From: Liolophura sinensis
Lineage: Eukaryota; Mollusca; Polyplacophora; Chitonida; Chitonidae
Direction of reading: 5' to 3'
DNA: 64,000 nt
Assembly (NCBI RefSeq): GCF_032854445.1
Contig: NC_088306.1
Location: 27,251,764-27,315,763, forward strand
Positions within the stretch are counted from its first letter, which is position 1. Each line of letters starts with the position of its first letter. Under the pieces are notes generated by a model. That model was not told the origin of the DNA. It did no database searches and was given only the letters and a program-made list of their open reading frames with translations. Shown here one piece after another: positions 52,601-60,493 of the stretch. The position numbers and the translations under genes are program-made.

Positions 52601-55600
52601 GGCTTCACAAAATGTGCAATTTTATCTTTACGTGAATAAACACCTTGCAAACATAGGAAAGCATGGGGGAATTGCAGTAAATGTACAGGTACATGCTGTA
52701 GGCATACCCACCTCTACCTGGAGGTCCACAATACACGTATGTACATATCCAACAAGACCATGGAAGACTGTGAAAGTAGTATAAACATTCTGCCCAGACG
52801 TTCCTTGCACCTTCAGCTAATCCAATACCACACCTGTCTGACTTTAATCCATGTAAGTATAATACCTACATGTACACTACAGTTTGGTAAACAGCAGACC
52901 ACCACAGAAGATTTGTGTTTCACAAAGGTAAGTTATACCTGGCACATCACTCAGGCTTAGGAATAAAGTGGATAAGATTTACAGCTGTCATATGACTGGT
53001 CAAGCATGTCCACTCTAATATAATACCTCCCCCCTCCCCCTCCCAACTTCCTTGGTCACTACCCTAATTGTACAGTCTGAGGGTGAACATCAGTGTAAAC
53101 TATATTAGCAAGCCCCCCTCCCCCCCTCTCCCAGCAAACACCTGGCTTAGAAGCCTGGTCTTACCCATCTTATTACACACCCTCTCTCTTCAAACATGCA
53201 CACTGTACTTCATCACAAATTTCCTCTATCATTAGTAATCTCAATATGAGGAAATCCTGTCAAGGCAATCTTTGAACATTTCTTTGCTGGACGTAACCTG
53301 ACCCAATCAAAATAGATGAGGTACCCGTATCTCGCTAAAAGAATTTTTTTTTTCTCCAATTAATAAACAAAGCCACGTTAAAGAAATTAATATTTGATGA
53401 AAAAACAACTTTCTTCTGGAATCTAAATGAAAGGATAGCACTTTTCTGAGGTCAGTAAACTTACTCACAACAAACACATTCTTAACGATGGCCCTTCATT
53501 ATACATTTAAGTACTTCCTTCTATACCTATTACCCAGCCTAATCTTCATTAATCTTCTTTTAGAACATTGTACATTAATTATATCTCTTCCTAATACCTC
53601 CTTTTTTTGTGAAAATCGTTCTCTGATGCATACTGAAGGCTGTCAAAACACTACGGTTCACTTGCTCTAGATCTGACAGGAAAAAAGTCTACGTTAACTG
53701 AGCAGTAAGGGTCCCACCAGTAGAAGCCTACCTGGATTTCCCAGCCAGAGATGAAGGGAGATAACCATGTATGGCATTTTGATTTTAGTCAAATGATGTA
53801 CCACCCACACTCCTTGATGCCTACTTCCAAACAATATTTTGCTAAAATATTTGCCAACAGCATTTCAACAGTATACGTGTATCATCCACAAATGTCATGA
53901 GCTTACTTGTTGGGACAAACCTGACAGCGAGTTTGTTACGGGCCACATATCCGGGGAACCCGTAAAATTGATCACCGTCATCAAAGTGACATATTCTTGA
54001 GTATGATCCAAAACAAAAATTAATCCTGCGTAAATTCATACTTAGAAGGATATCTCACAAAAAGCTGATGTCCTTCCATGTACATGTAGGTCTGTTGTTC
54101 AGGGAATGGTTCATGTTACTGAATGACAGGAAGTCAAATGTGTGAATCACTGTGCAACCGAACAATGCCAGACTTGAGGACGAGCTACACACAAGGTCCA
54201 AACTTATGTTATATGTTTTCTGAACACACGTACACCGATAATTGTGACATACTAAAGGAAAGAACAAACTGGTTCATAGCTGTCTTGATACAGGCGGGAA
54301 GAAATTTTACGAGTTCTCAGTTGAACAGAGAGACAGAACAACTTATCATAGAACTGCTTTTCAAACTTAATAATACATGATAATCACTAAAACATTTATC
54401 TGAAATACAGATTATAGTATCCAACTTGCCTTGAGTGACTCGTTGCTGGAGTGAGTGCTGGAATCGTTCTGAATGCCACTGTCGTTGCTGTTGCTAGAGG
54501 TAACATCCCTGTGTAGGAAATGATTCCGTAGTGGATCCATGGGTACACATTCCCCACTAGAGGGCGGTTTGTCACTATCTGAGTATTCCTCCGTGTGGGA
54601 CTGGTCCGTAAAATGCACTGAAAAAGAGCTGCTCCGAGAGTAAGGCTTTTGCCGAGAGGGCAGAGGTGGGCATGGCGTTGGACTGTGAATAGGTGACGCG
54701 TTTAAGGACTGAATACTGATGCTGTCGTTTTCATTGTCATTGTCGTCATCTGAGCACATGAACGTATTGTATTTTACAGGAATCTGGTCCACAAGCGACG
54801 CGCGCTTTTCACCTCGGAAACCAGTCAATTCACCAGCTGTTAAACTGCGCCTGAGGCGTCGGCTTGATGCGTAAGGAGATCCAGGTACTGATTCGATGTC
54901 GCTGTCTCGCTGGAACTTCGCTAACGGTGCTTGTTCCACATTGTTTTGATCATTATGGACACTTTCGTTGTCTTTCTGAGTTTCAGCAAGTTTTATGAGA
55001 TCTTTACTTCCACGTCGCAGAATGGATTTCAATGCTGGGAACTTGAAAAATGATTGGTCCTTGGACCCGCTGGTGTTTCCCACGTCTTTCCTGTCTTTGT
55101 CACGATCGTTGAACGATCGATGTCGCCTAAGCATACGCTTGATTATACCAGGGCTTTTGGCTTCTCTCGTTTTCTCGAAACTTCGGTCACTGCTTCCTGA
55201 GCTCGTGAACACCTCATCATCGTAACTGCTCTGCTCTTCCCAAATGGGGGAGGAAACATGCGAAGCAGCTGAAACCGCCAATGGAATGGCTTTCTTTTGA
55301 GCAGCGTAAAAGCTGGGATTGCGCTGCAATCTGGGACACTCTGCCATAAGGCTTGTCTGACAACGACCAATTGTATGATATTTCAGGGCCTCTTGATCGT
55401 CATCTATGTATTCCTCTGGACAATTAAACGGGATGTCTACCATGCTCTGTTGCCGTGGCAACACAATATGATGGACGGGCCCTGTGAAAGGTGACCATGG
55501 ATCCTCGCCTGGAGAGAGGAGAGCCGTTGCCATGGCATTCTGGTACGAAGATGGCCGTGCCGGAGTGAAGAAGCCTTCATTTTGTGAAGCGGCGTTCAAA

Positions 55601-58600
55601 TTTCGCCTTTTTTGCACGCTCGATGAATCAGGCGACCATTCAGGGGTTGCAAAAGGGGTGTGACCCATGTCAGGTTCGCACAAGTCATCGTCATCATCGT
55701 CGCCCTCATTCGCATTAACAATGATTCTCGGAGAACGAGATCCTAACCCATTCACATAAGCTTCGTTGTCTTGCGTAAAGTCCGCAGTTGGCAAACTAGC
55801 ACTTCTACGTAACCGTGTTCGAGGAGATTCAAATCCTGGTTCAGCACGACTGGCTGATGGGGTGTAAAATGGTGAACTGGAGTTCTCGCTGGTTGCGATC
55901 AAGGTCGTATCATTTTCATCTTCTTCACCTTGGTCAAATGACAGCTCTGCCAGTGCCTGAAAAGATAAAACACAAAACATGTAGATTTCATTTACATGTA
56001 AGTATCTTAAATATACATACTTTATATTAATTATCTACTCAAATTAACAAAACACACCTGGCTCGTGGAAGCTGCTTTTAAATGCAATGCAGCAAGATTA
56101 CAAACCTCAGCAAGGTACAAGACATGACTTGTACATTTCTAAAGAATGTGAAATGCACTTCTAAGAAAATATATGCACAGTCAAAACAAACAGTCAACCC
56201 AGTAGTAAAGCATGACAAAAATCAATCTAGCACTACACATTAATCTGTATCAACCTGAAATTTCCCTGCATGTGTCAGCAAGTACATATACATAGCCACG
56301 AGAACACGAATGTAAAGGGAGATAACCCACGCCATGCTGTGTTCCACACTAGACTGTAGCTGAAGAACAGATCAATGGAATTAATGTGAGCAGAAATATC
56401 TGTATATGTGAATTAAATGTTTAATGTCCACTTTTAGACTAAAACATTTTTTTGACCCTGATTTTCCACTTTTTAATTATCTCCAAACTAGGAGAAAGGG
56501 GAGTTTGAAGCGTATTTAACACTAAACAGTATTCTTTGTCACTCATCAACTAGATCAATACTGACTTTCCATTTCATCAGTATACATGTATGTAAAAGAC
56601 TCTACATAGTAACAATTTCATCATGAGAAACTGTCATCCGACGCAGGCTCTGTTTCACACACTGCTTGTAGCATTACAGGATTAAAATACTACAGCAACC
56701 AAATGACAGTGCTACACTATAGTTACACACGCTAGCACTGTAACCACTACTTCACAAAAACAGTTTCACTTATCAGCAAGCTTGTTTGAAATCTTGATAC
56801 TGCAGATATAAATATGCATGGATATGTAGGCTACAAATATGAATTTCACTCTGCTAGAATATTAAACAGTGACACCATACAGGTGCACAAGTTAATATTG
56901 AGCCAATTTTAATACACATACATTTTCCTGTTTGGTGACAAACACAGATATTACTGTGTAAAATCTAATTTGCTGATCTCAAAACTAAATTGGTGATATG
57001 TTTGTATCAACTAAATGTTATGTTACGCAGCATGCAGGTTCGTTTTCCGATATAGTAACACTGTGTATAGATGTGTATATTTCTGAAGGTAAATAGCACA
57101 GTGAATACACACATTGCGCTATTATTTCACATCAAGATAAAACAATGTGCAACTATTTCACATCAAGATAAAACAATGTGCTACTAATTTACATCAAGAT
57201 AAAACAACGTGCAACAATTTTACACCAATCTACACAGAAAGGCTTCATTTTCAGATTAGCAGAATGACATAGCTGGGTTTTCTTTTAATATATTGCAACA
57301 TGCACAAAAATGTAACAAGTCTGAGGTTACTTGATCAAAGTTTATGATGATTTATGACAATCTGTACTAGCTTGGTACCTTCTAGATGAAAGCTCTATCT
57401 ACATAATACAGTAGGTTCAGACTAGTATAGAGATTTAAGCTTGACTAATGTGTAGCTTGACTAATACGTAGCTTGACTAATATGTAGCTTGACTTATATG
57501 TAGCTTGACTAATGTGTAGCTTGACTTATACGTAGCTTGACTAATGTGTAGCTTGACTTATACGTAGCTTGACTAATGTGTAGCTTGACTTATACGTAGC
57601 TTGACTAATGTGTATACACTACTGAAAAAGTGAAGAACTGGGATCTCTGTGTTAAGTACTTGTACACCATAAATGTTGCCACGCGTTCTGAATGGATTAA
57701 CAGAAACTCAAACTGCTGCCAAAATTTGTGTACACCTTTACCTAAGCCATACGACCATTCAAGACAATACACATGGGAACAACTGGCTACAACAACCGAC
57801 GATGAGGTGAAAGATAAAAATGGACAACAATGGATGATATTCTGAGAAACATGCTTGAAAACAACCGAAAATCAAAATATTATTTTCTTGTGCCCTTTTT
57901 ATTTTTATATCATTAATTTCCTCATTATTCAGACTGTAGATGCTTTCACCTTTGTGTCTATGCTAGTAAAGCCAGTGTAGGCACGAGTTAAATGGCCAGT
58001 ACCCAGCTACTCTTCAGTTCTTGACTTGGTAACATAAAACTGATACTCCTCAGAGCAGCATTAACAGATTGTTGATCATGCATACAGCTATGTAAATATA
58101 ACCATACCCCCATAATAGTCCGTAAGTGGTCACTGGGTCCCATCCCCTATGGTTAGAGCCGTACTATCCAGTGTCCGTGTAAATTATGTACGCATGTTTG
58201 AACATCTACTTATTTTCCCCCGTCTTTGGACACACCTGTAGCTCATTACGGAGGTCACTCACGAAATAGCACACCTAAGTTCGACCTCTGTCTGGACATA
58301 CCCGTATACTATAGCTGGTCAAGAAACCCTGGTTAAGGTTGACACCTAAAAATAAACTCCCCATTGTCTACGATTTGCTGCCATAAAATTGCAATTAGTT
58401 CAAAGCTTGATCTTTTACCTTCATGATCACATGGGATGTGCCTCTGTTTGTTTAATTTCACCTGACAGAAGAGCTCTTTGTCAAGTCACTCCATGGAGGG
58501 GATTGACCCTGTGGAAGTTGCCCACTTCATCCCACCCACCTCATGTCCATTATCTATGAGCATAGCCATTGTCAATAAGTCGTTTTTGACACCCGAGAAC

Positions 58601-59404
58601 TGTTATCTTCCAAAATCTCATCAGAGGTTGCTTTGATCTTACAGCACCGGGGTTGTTATCAGGTAATTACATACACTGGTCCAAAAAAAGTGTATTTAAG
58701 TAAACTATCAACAATTATTTACAGTTAATAATTACATGTACATGCATCTAAATTAACGTTAATTCACAGGAAACTCCCAAGAGTCACATGTGAGGAATGT
58801 ACATGTGTGCAATAGTCTTGTTTTGTGGTTAATACAGGGACTGATTTAAACTCAGACAAATTCTCAAAGCACAACATTATATTAAGTACCATAACACCAC
58901 ATGCAGTGTCCTGCAAAGTGACGCCTTTTTCACTTCTAAAATTCACTTCAAGCACACAAGGTAATAAAACGTCATGTCCCTCCGTGTATGATACTGCTAC
59001 TAATATATACATGTGAACATGTCAATGTTTTGTTTTTATTCATGTACATGTATTTGCATTAATATCAAAATGTATAAAAATACCTGAATATTTTTACCCA
59101 TAAAAAACAAGTGTTTACTAAGTATGTCAAAATAAAAAGTCTTATTATATACCCTGCTTGCTGGTCAAACCAATCAGAAGATCTGCCTAACCTACTTCTA
59201 AACTATATTGTAATTAATGTTCCCCTGTGTTTAGCAGCTTGATGGTTTTTTATACACAGGTGATTTTAATAATTGCATGTGAAATGTGGATCTAAACTGC
59301 AACAACCTGACATGAATTCATGTCTTACCTGAAAGCCTTTACAAAGACGCGTCATGAATTCATTATAAATTTCTCCCTGAGAAAATTGGTGACTAGTGTC
59401 ACAC
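28448..59404 (-). CDS. Rho guanine-nucleotide exchange factor, SH3-DH-PH (ASEF/SPATA13/collybistin group)
   Basis: Sixteen constitutive exons between 59404 and 28448 join in consistent phase. They give about 1,237 visible residues, and an earlier 5' exon is missing because 59404 enters in phase 2. The order is a disordered Ser-rich N-terminus of about 730 residues, an SH3 domain ([20 protein letters not shown], then [18 protein letters not shown]), a DH domain ([17 protein letters not shown] to DWE), a PH domain (from [13 protein letters not shown]) and a basic tail ending [15 protein letters not shown]. This layout and these motifs match vertebrate ARHGEF4, SPATA13 and ARHGEF9. Those proteins load GTP onto Rac1/Cdc42 at membranes and adhesion or synaptic sites, with autoinhibition by SH3. 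The long N-terminus suggests ASEF/SPATA13 rather than collybistin for the long form. An internal promoter could give a 554-residue short form. The last PH helix is out of frame in the sequence as given (see findings). Confidence 0.93.
28700..28880 (+). repeat. Interspersed repeat family C, copy 1
   Basis: It shares ATTATGAAGCGTGCATCTTA-like, ATGTATGCATAAAT and CCGCTGAAAAAA phrases with 38556-38740. Confidence 0.5.
30499..30567 (-). CDS. RhoGEF exon after PH
   Basis: Acceptor tcatttctgacag, donor AAAG|GTAAGA, phase 1 to 1, 69 nt. It encodes [20 protein letters not shown] and KPKG, aligned with the collybistin segment after PH. Confidence 0.85.
30879..31037 (-). CDS. RhoGEF PH exon 3 (internal frame shift pair)
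   Basis: Acceptor tttttcatgcag, donor ATG|GTGAGT, 159 nt, phase 1 to 1. It starts [17 protein letters not shown] and reaches TPAEREK in frame. The expected PH C-terminal helix ([18 protein letters not shown]) is then read one base off, because of an A5 run at 30938-30934. Exon length still gives the right exit phase for the next exon, so a second opposite 1-base change must lie near the donor. Literal translation gives [18 protein letters not shown] instead. Confidence 0.9.
31470..31554 (-). CDS. RhoGEF PH exon 2
   Basis: Acceptor gtattttctag, donor AAAG|GTAAGT, phase 0 to 1. It encodes [20 protein letters not shown] and the following strand. Confidence 0.93.
32085..32135 (+). repeat. Poly-G tract
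   Basis: GTGTGTGTGTGGGGG runs into about 18 G, then AGGAAGAGGGGGGGG. It lies in the intron between PH exons 1 and 2 and is quadruplex-prone. Confidence 0.7.
32318..32446 (-). CDS. RhoGEF PH exon 1
   Basis: Acceptor ttgttttcaaag, donor AAG|GTAAGT, phase 0, 43 codons. It encodes [17 protein letters not shown] and [15 protein letters not shown], the first PH strands. Confidence 0.96.
32704..32961 (-). CDS. RhoGEF DH exon 4 (CR3)
   Basis: Acceptor caaaatttcag, donor GAG|GTAAGA, phase 0, 86 codons. It contains [20 protein letters not shown], the DH CR3 helix that contacts the GTPase, and ends with the DH-PH linker WQQSVEDWE. Confidence 0.97.
33229..33333 (-). CDS. RhoGEF DH exon 3
   Basis: Acceptor gcatgttttcag, donor GAG|GTAGGA, phase 0, 35 codons. 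It contains [18 protein letters not shown], the conserved YSEYCNNH region. Confidence 0.96.
33591..33770 (-). CDS. RhoGEF DH exon 2
   Basis: Acceptor tttttcacccacag, donor AGT|GTAAGT, phase 0, 60 codons. It includes [17 protein letters not shown] and [20 protein letters not shown], matching the collybistin family. Confidence 0.96.
33992..34198 (-). CDS. RhoGEF exon: SH3-DH linker and DH start
   Basis: Acceptor gatttcag, donor GAG|GTAAGA, phase 0 to 0, 69 codons. It opens [12 protein letters not shown], the same junction as vertebrate collybistin. It closes with DH helix CR1 ([19 protein letters not shown]). Confidence 0.95.
34586..34765 (-). CDS. RhoGEF SH3-domain exon
   Basis: Acceptor ctactgttttcag, donor AGG|GTAAGA, phase 0 to 0, 60 codons. 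It contains the whole SH3 domain: the ALWDHV ligand-binding strand, the acidic RT loop, WWWG after the n-Src loop and the closing GWFPAAFVR. Confidence 0.96.
35014..35154 (-). CDS. RhoGEF alternative first exon 3 (short isoform)
   Basis: ATG at 35154-35152, 47 codons ([20 protein letters not shown] to DWFL), donor TTG|GTAAAG, phase 0, joining the SH3 exon. The resulting protein has 554 residues, similar in layout to collybistin. A TATA box and a CCAAT box precede it at suitable distances. Confidence 0.75.
35249..35255 (-). promoter_or_regulatory. TATA box of the internal RhoGEF promoter
   Basis: TATATAA on the minus strand, about 95 nt before the ATG at 35154. Confidence 0.6.
35282..35286 (-). 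promoter_or_regulatory. CCAAT box of the internal RhoGEF promoter
   Basis: GGCCAATC on the minus strand, about 30 nt upstream of the TATA box. Confidence 0.5.
37310..37500 (+). mobile_element. Divergent MITE family A copy
   Basis: It shares AGTAGGATATTGTCCTATCT, CCAACTTCAAAATACC and AATTGTAGGTAATTT in the family order. Confidence 0.4.
37601..37746 (-). CDS. RhoGEF exon, acidic Ser-rich linker before SH3
   Basis: Acceptor tgtattttgcag, donor GAG|GTAAGG, phase 1 to 0. It encodes [20 protein letters not shown], then an acidic stretch ending TSITE, joined to the SH3 exon. Confidence 0.9.
37940..38222 (-). repeat. 39-bp minisatellite, about 7 copies
   Basis: The unit is CCTGACATAAAGCCGCAGCC plus AATCAGGCACGACGTTGTT. 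Because 39 is a multiple of three, the minus strand stays open in two frames ([13 protein letters not shown]-type repeats). It lies in the intron between RhoGEF exons 41201 and 37746, with no splice support for coding use. Confidence 0.95.
38223..38393 (-). mobile_element. SINE-2 inserted in the 39-bp array
   Basis: Inverted SINE-2 (TTATTTGACTGGTGCTTTAC, TATTTCACTTATATGACAGC, GAGCCCGGGGGGGAAACCCA, GTTGCTGACAGATCTTCCCA). Its tRNA head is missing. Both flanks read TTCCTGACATAA. Confidence 0.85.
38556..38740 (+). repeat. Interspersed repeat family C, copy 2
   Basis: It carries CAGTTTGATGAAGCTTGCAT, ATGTATGCATAAATACCACT and GTGGTTGAAGAGGTG, matching 28700-28880. Confidence 0.5.
40087..40708 (+). 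repeat. 17-bp minisatellite, about 36 copies
   Basis: The unit is CTGTATGCATTATTACC, with variants (TTTCC for TTACC, ATCAATT for ATGCATT, TTGT for CTGT). It lies in the RhoGEF intron between 41201 and 37746. None of the three plus frames contains a stop, so three overlapping 209-246 residue frames appear; they are repeat artefacts. Confidence 0.97.
40840..41068 (-). mobile_element. SINE-2, near full length, minus orientation
   Basis: It carries ATTTGATGCCATACTCAAGA, CCAGCATTATGGTGGGAGGA, CCCATGACCATCCACACGTT, AGGAAGTCAGCATGACTTGA and the tRNA-like end to about 41068. It sits 130 nt downstream of the donor of RhoGEF exon 41342-41201. Confidence 0.8.
41201..41342 (-). CDS. RhoGEF exon with RSLSMP motif
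   Basis: Acceptor gatttgttgcag, donor TTTG|GTATGG, phase 0 to 1, 47 codons and one base. It encodes [17 protein letters not shown], then HRSLSMP (14-3-3 mode-1 type, 41267-41250) and [12 protein letters not shown]. Confidence 0.9.
41846..42145 (+). repeat. Interspersed repeat family B, copy 3 (longest, partly duplicated)
   Basis: TCATGGTGTCTATTCAAGCA, GACCGCATTATTCTGTGTAG and AAGCCCTGAAATTGGTCAAT occur. A second inner copy of CATTATTCTGTGTATACTGA and GTTTTGTCTCAAATCAAA follows at 42028-42130. Confidence 0.55.
42256..42566 (+). mobile_element. SINE-1, near full length
   Basis: The tRNA-like head has a box A region (TAGCAAAGTTGGTAGAGCAT) and box B (GGATCAATCCTGG). The core follows, with the tail TATGACATTAAACCCCAAGC and ACTCACAGACTCAC. 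Confidence 0.82.
42837..42926 (-). CDS. RhoGEF alternative first exon 2 (or optional internal exon)
   Basis: ATG at 42926-42924 with G at -3, donor CAG|GTAGAC, phase 0, 30 residues ([20 protein letters not shown] and so on). An AG at 42936 and the open frame from 42935 also allow use as an internal phase 0-0 exon of 33 codons. As a first exon it would give a protein of about 633 residues. Confidence 0.6.
43000..47020. other. Long RhoGEF intron, nothing recognised
   Basis: The plus strand between 43.8 and 45.5 kb is poor in stops, giving several overlapping 60-104 codon frames. None has family motifs, splice partners or codon structure. It lies upstream of alternative first exon 2, so a promoter may be in the right part near 43 kb. 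Confidence 0.4.
47021..47151 (-). CDS. RhoGEF exon, linker with basic cluster
   Basis: Acceptor aaatttatttacag, donor CGG|GTAAGC, phase 1 to 0. It encodes [20 protein letters not shown], then [14 protein letters not shown] short duplication touches its donor (see findings). Confidence 0.88.
47568..47782 (+). mobile_element. MITE family A copy with poly-A
   Basis: CCTAAAATTTTG begins it, followed by a 22-A run, CATTACTTTTGGTGCTAAAA, CTACCTTTCAATAAACCTCT and an end of CAAAATTTTGGGTCATTTACTGTA. Confidence 0.6.
48634..48768. repeat. Near-perfect palindrome: 62-bp arms, 11-bp loop
   Basis: The left arm 48634-48695 and right arm 48707-48768 pair with no gaps and about 7 mismatches. Arm phrases are ATATTGAACAGTGAAG, TAATATCGTAAATATTTTTC and GGTGAAAATGATAAC. 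It lies in the RhoGEF intron between exons 49914 and 47151. Either a foldback element or a transcribed hairpin. Confidence 0.9.
49629..49664. repeat. TA microsatellite, interrupted
   Basis: Two AT runs separated by ACAC. Confidence 0.9.
49690..49862 (+). mobile_element. Divergent MITE family A copy next to a RhoGEF exon
   Basis: GTTACTGAAACTTACATTTT, CTACCTTCCAAATCTTTCTC and AAAATGTAGGATTTTC follow the family order. It ends about 50 nt from the donor of exon 50079-49914. Confidence 0.45.
49914..50079 (-). CDS. RhoGEF exon, basic linker
   Basis: Acceptor ctagggtcag, donor CTGG|GTGAGT, phase 0 to 1. It encodes an Arg-rich stretch ([17 protein letters not shown], later [15 protein letters not shown]). 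Confidence 0.88.
50370..50577 (+). repeat. 103-bp tandem duplication
   Basis: Two almost identical copies run from CCACAAATCAAATGTTACTA to GCAGCAGGACTGATTCCA, differing at one visible base (TCCTGG/TCCCGG). Confidence 0.95.
50679..51333 (+). repeat. 132-bp tandem array, about 5 copies
   Basis: Units begin AATRGCTTACACCTGACAGG at 50679, 50811, 50943, 51075 and 51207, an exact 132-bp period. They end in CAAATCACGTTTGTCTAACT. Copies are almost identical, with a few shared substitutions (GGC/AGC, CTTCTC/CTACTC) that mark the duplication order. Confidence 0.97.
51340..51600 (-). mobile_element. SINE-2, near full length, minus orientation
   Basis: A TTTATTTATTTATTT tail precedes TGATTGGTGTTTTACCACAT, GGGTATTATGGTGGGAGGGT, CCGGAGAGGAAGCCATCATA and the tRNA-like head to about 51600. 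It starts right at the end of the 132-bp array. Confidence 0.82.
51607..51795 (-). mobile_element. SINE-2, second copy, 5'-truncated
   Basis: TTATTTATTTATTTGATTAG, ACGCCGTACTCAAGAATATT, GGCGGCCAGCATTATGGTGG and CGGCCGGAGAGGAAGCCCCC match the family closely, so this copy is younger than most. The tRNA head is missing. Confidence 0.85.
51875..52320 (+). repeat. 31-bp minisatellite, about 14 copies
   Basis: The unit is TATCAGTGGATCTACTGTAT plus TACGTGAAACT. Variants alternate (GACGTG, GATGTG, TTAGGTG). It follows the two SINEs directly. Confidence 0.95.
52330..54429. other. RhoGEF intron downstream of the GC donor
   Basis: Unique A/T-rich sequence with a C-rich stretch at 53028-53125. A scrap of SINE-2 tail may lie at 53940-54000 (GTGACATATTCTTGAGTATG). 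No other feature. Confidence 0.45.
54430..55956 (-). CDS. RhoGEF large exon, disordered N-terminal region (509 codons)
   Basis: Acceptor ttttatcttttcag, phase 0 to 0. The product is rich in Ser, Asp, Arg and Pro, with no folded domain visible. It contains a 14-3-3 mode-1 type motif RSASLP (55806-55789) and other basophilic kinase sites (RHRSF, RRSLT). The donor is AAG|GCAAGT, a GC donor with otherwise perfect consensus. Reading through gives only ASWIL and a stop. Confidence 0.93.
57111..57225 (+). repeat. 31-bp repeat, 3-4 copies
   Basis: ATTTCACATCAAGATAAAAC plus AATGTGCAACT recurs at 31-bp spacing, with a last diverged unit. Confidence 0.85.
57441..57612 (+). repeat. 16-bp minisatellite with 32-bp higher order, about 11 units
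   Basis: Units alternate AGCTTGACTAATGTGT and AGCTTGACTTATACGT, so the later part is a 32-bp dimer repeat. Confidence 0.93.
59329..59404 (-). CDS. RhoGEF exon, first visible (upstream of the large exon)
   Basis: 76 nt between acceptor tgttatacag and donor CAG|GTAAGA, entering in phase 2 and leaving in phase 0. It encodes [20 protein letters not shown] and then CKGFQ, which runs directly into ALAELSFDQ of the next exon. The exon before it was not found in the window. Confidence 0.7.
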
Positions 59405-59928
59405 CTGTATAACAGCACACACAGCAAAACATTTATTTTCTTAATTGGATTGGATTTGTCTTATGTATTATAATTCACGGCAAAGTCTCCACTGGTCATT
59501 GTCCAGCTCAAGTGAGGCTGTTATAAGAGCACTAGATCAGTAACAGCCAAAGATACTTGGAGCTCTCACAGAATAAGAAGCATGAATATGACTACTTGAT
59601 AAGAAGACAGAAATGCGATTTGCTGCTACGTTTCAGCTAAAAACACACGCATTTGAAATAGACAGTGAAGACATCTATCACGCATGACAAGTTTCTGATG
59701 GACTATAGAAGACAACTTTTGTACAAACTCTTACCAAAACACGAATGTCATGGAAACTTTAATTAAGACTTTAGAGAAGGATTTCAGAACTGAAAAATCG
59801 ACAACTGAATGAAGTGTTGTTTGTCATAATAGACAGGCATTATTGGGTTGAATGGTCAGTGTACCACAGTAACAAATTCCAGACATTGGTAAGCATAAAG
59901 CAGTTCTGCAGTAATGGGCTGTCATGCA

Positions 59929-60207
59929 TGGAACAGTTTAGAATGTCTAATCAAAACAACACCATCACTTTCTGCTTTTAAGTCACAGTAAGTTAAAAAT
60001 TACTTCAACCAGAAATTTATATAAGCCGATATATGCAGTGATGTTTATTGACTGTTTTTGTGTTTTTTAAAAAAAGAAATTGTATATACTGTTAGTACTT
60101 GTTAAATATTCATGTATTGTTATAGGGGGCCTCTGGGAAGAGCAAATTGTTCAATCTGACTGAACTACCCTCTTTAAATAAAGCATTCATTCATTCATTC
60201 ATTCATT
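59929..60207 (+). pseudogene. 3' end of a decayed LINE with (ATTC)n tail
   Basis: The frame WNSLECLIKTTPSLSAFK at 59929-59982 is the typical end of a non-LTR retrotransposon ORF2. A 3' UTR follows (TATAGGGGGCCTCTGGGAAG, GAACTACCCTCTTTAAATAA) and then the tail ATTCATTCATTC at 60184-60207. Only the extreme 3' end is left. It is of a different family or orientation from the LINE at 19.4 kb. Confidence 0.75.
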
Positions 60208-60301
60208 TGCACCAATATGCAGTCTACACTTCACATAGCTACATGTACCCCCCACATACACAAAAAAGTTTCTAATCAGATACTCCTAGTTATTTATTTC
60301 T

Positions 60302-60306
<5 letters not shown>

Positions 60307-60360
<54 letters not shown>
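60307..60360. repeat. TA microsatellite
   Basis: About 27 uninterrupted AT dinucleotides, 40 nt downstream of the donor of possible alternative exon 1. Confidence 0.95.
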
Positions 60361-60364
<4 letters not shown>

Positions 60365-60400
60365 AGCCATACTTTTTATCCCTGTGTGCTCTGTACTTAC

Positions 60401-60493
60401 CAGGGGTGGGGGTGAGGTTATGGTGGGGCTGGAGGGGCAGGGAAAACTCCCACCCCGCCACATGTCTGCCTTACACATCTCAGATGGGGTCAT
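60401..60493 (-). CDS. Possible RhoGEF alternative first exon 1
   Basis: ATG at 60493-60491 with A at -3, 31 codons (MTPSEMCKADMWRGG, then SFPCPSSPTITSPPPL), donor CTG|GTAAGT, phase 0. All three frames upstream are closed, and an acceptor-like CCCCTTTCCCCAG lies just before. It could splice to 55956 (phase 0) but not to 59404 (phase 2). No expression evidence. Confidence 0.35.

Larger units (their letters stand above)
55957..59328. other. RhoGEF intron between the first visible exons
   Basis: It holds two minisatellites (57111-57225, 57441-57612). No exon was found. Confidence 0.5.
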
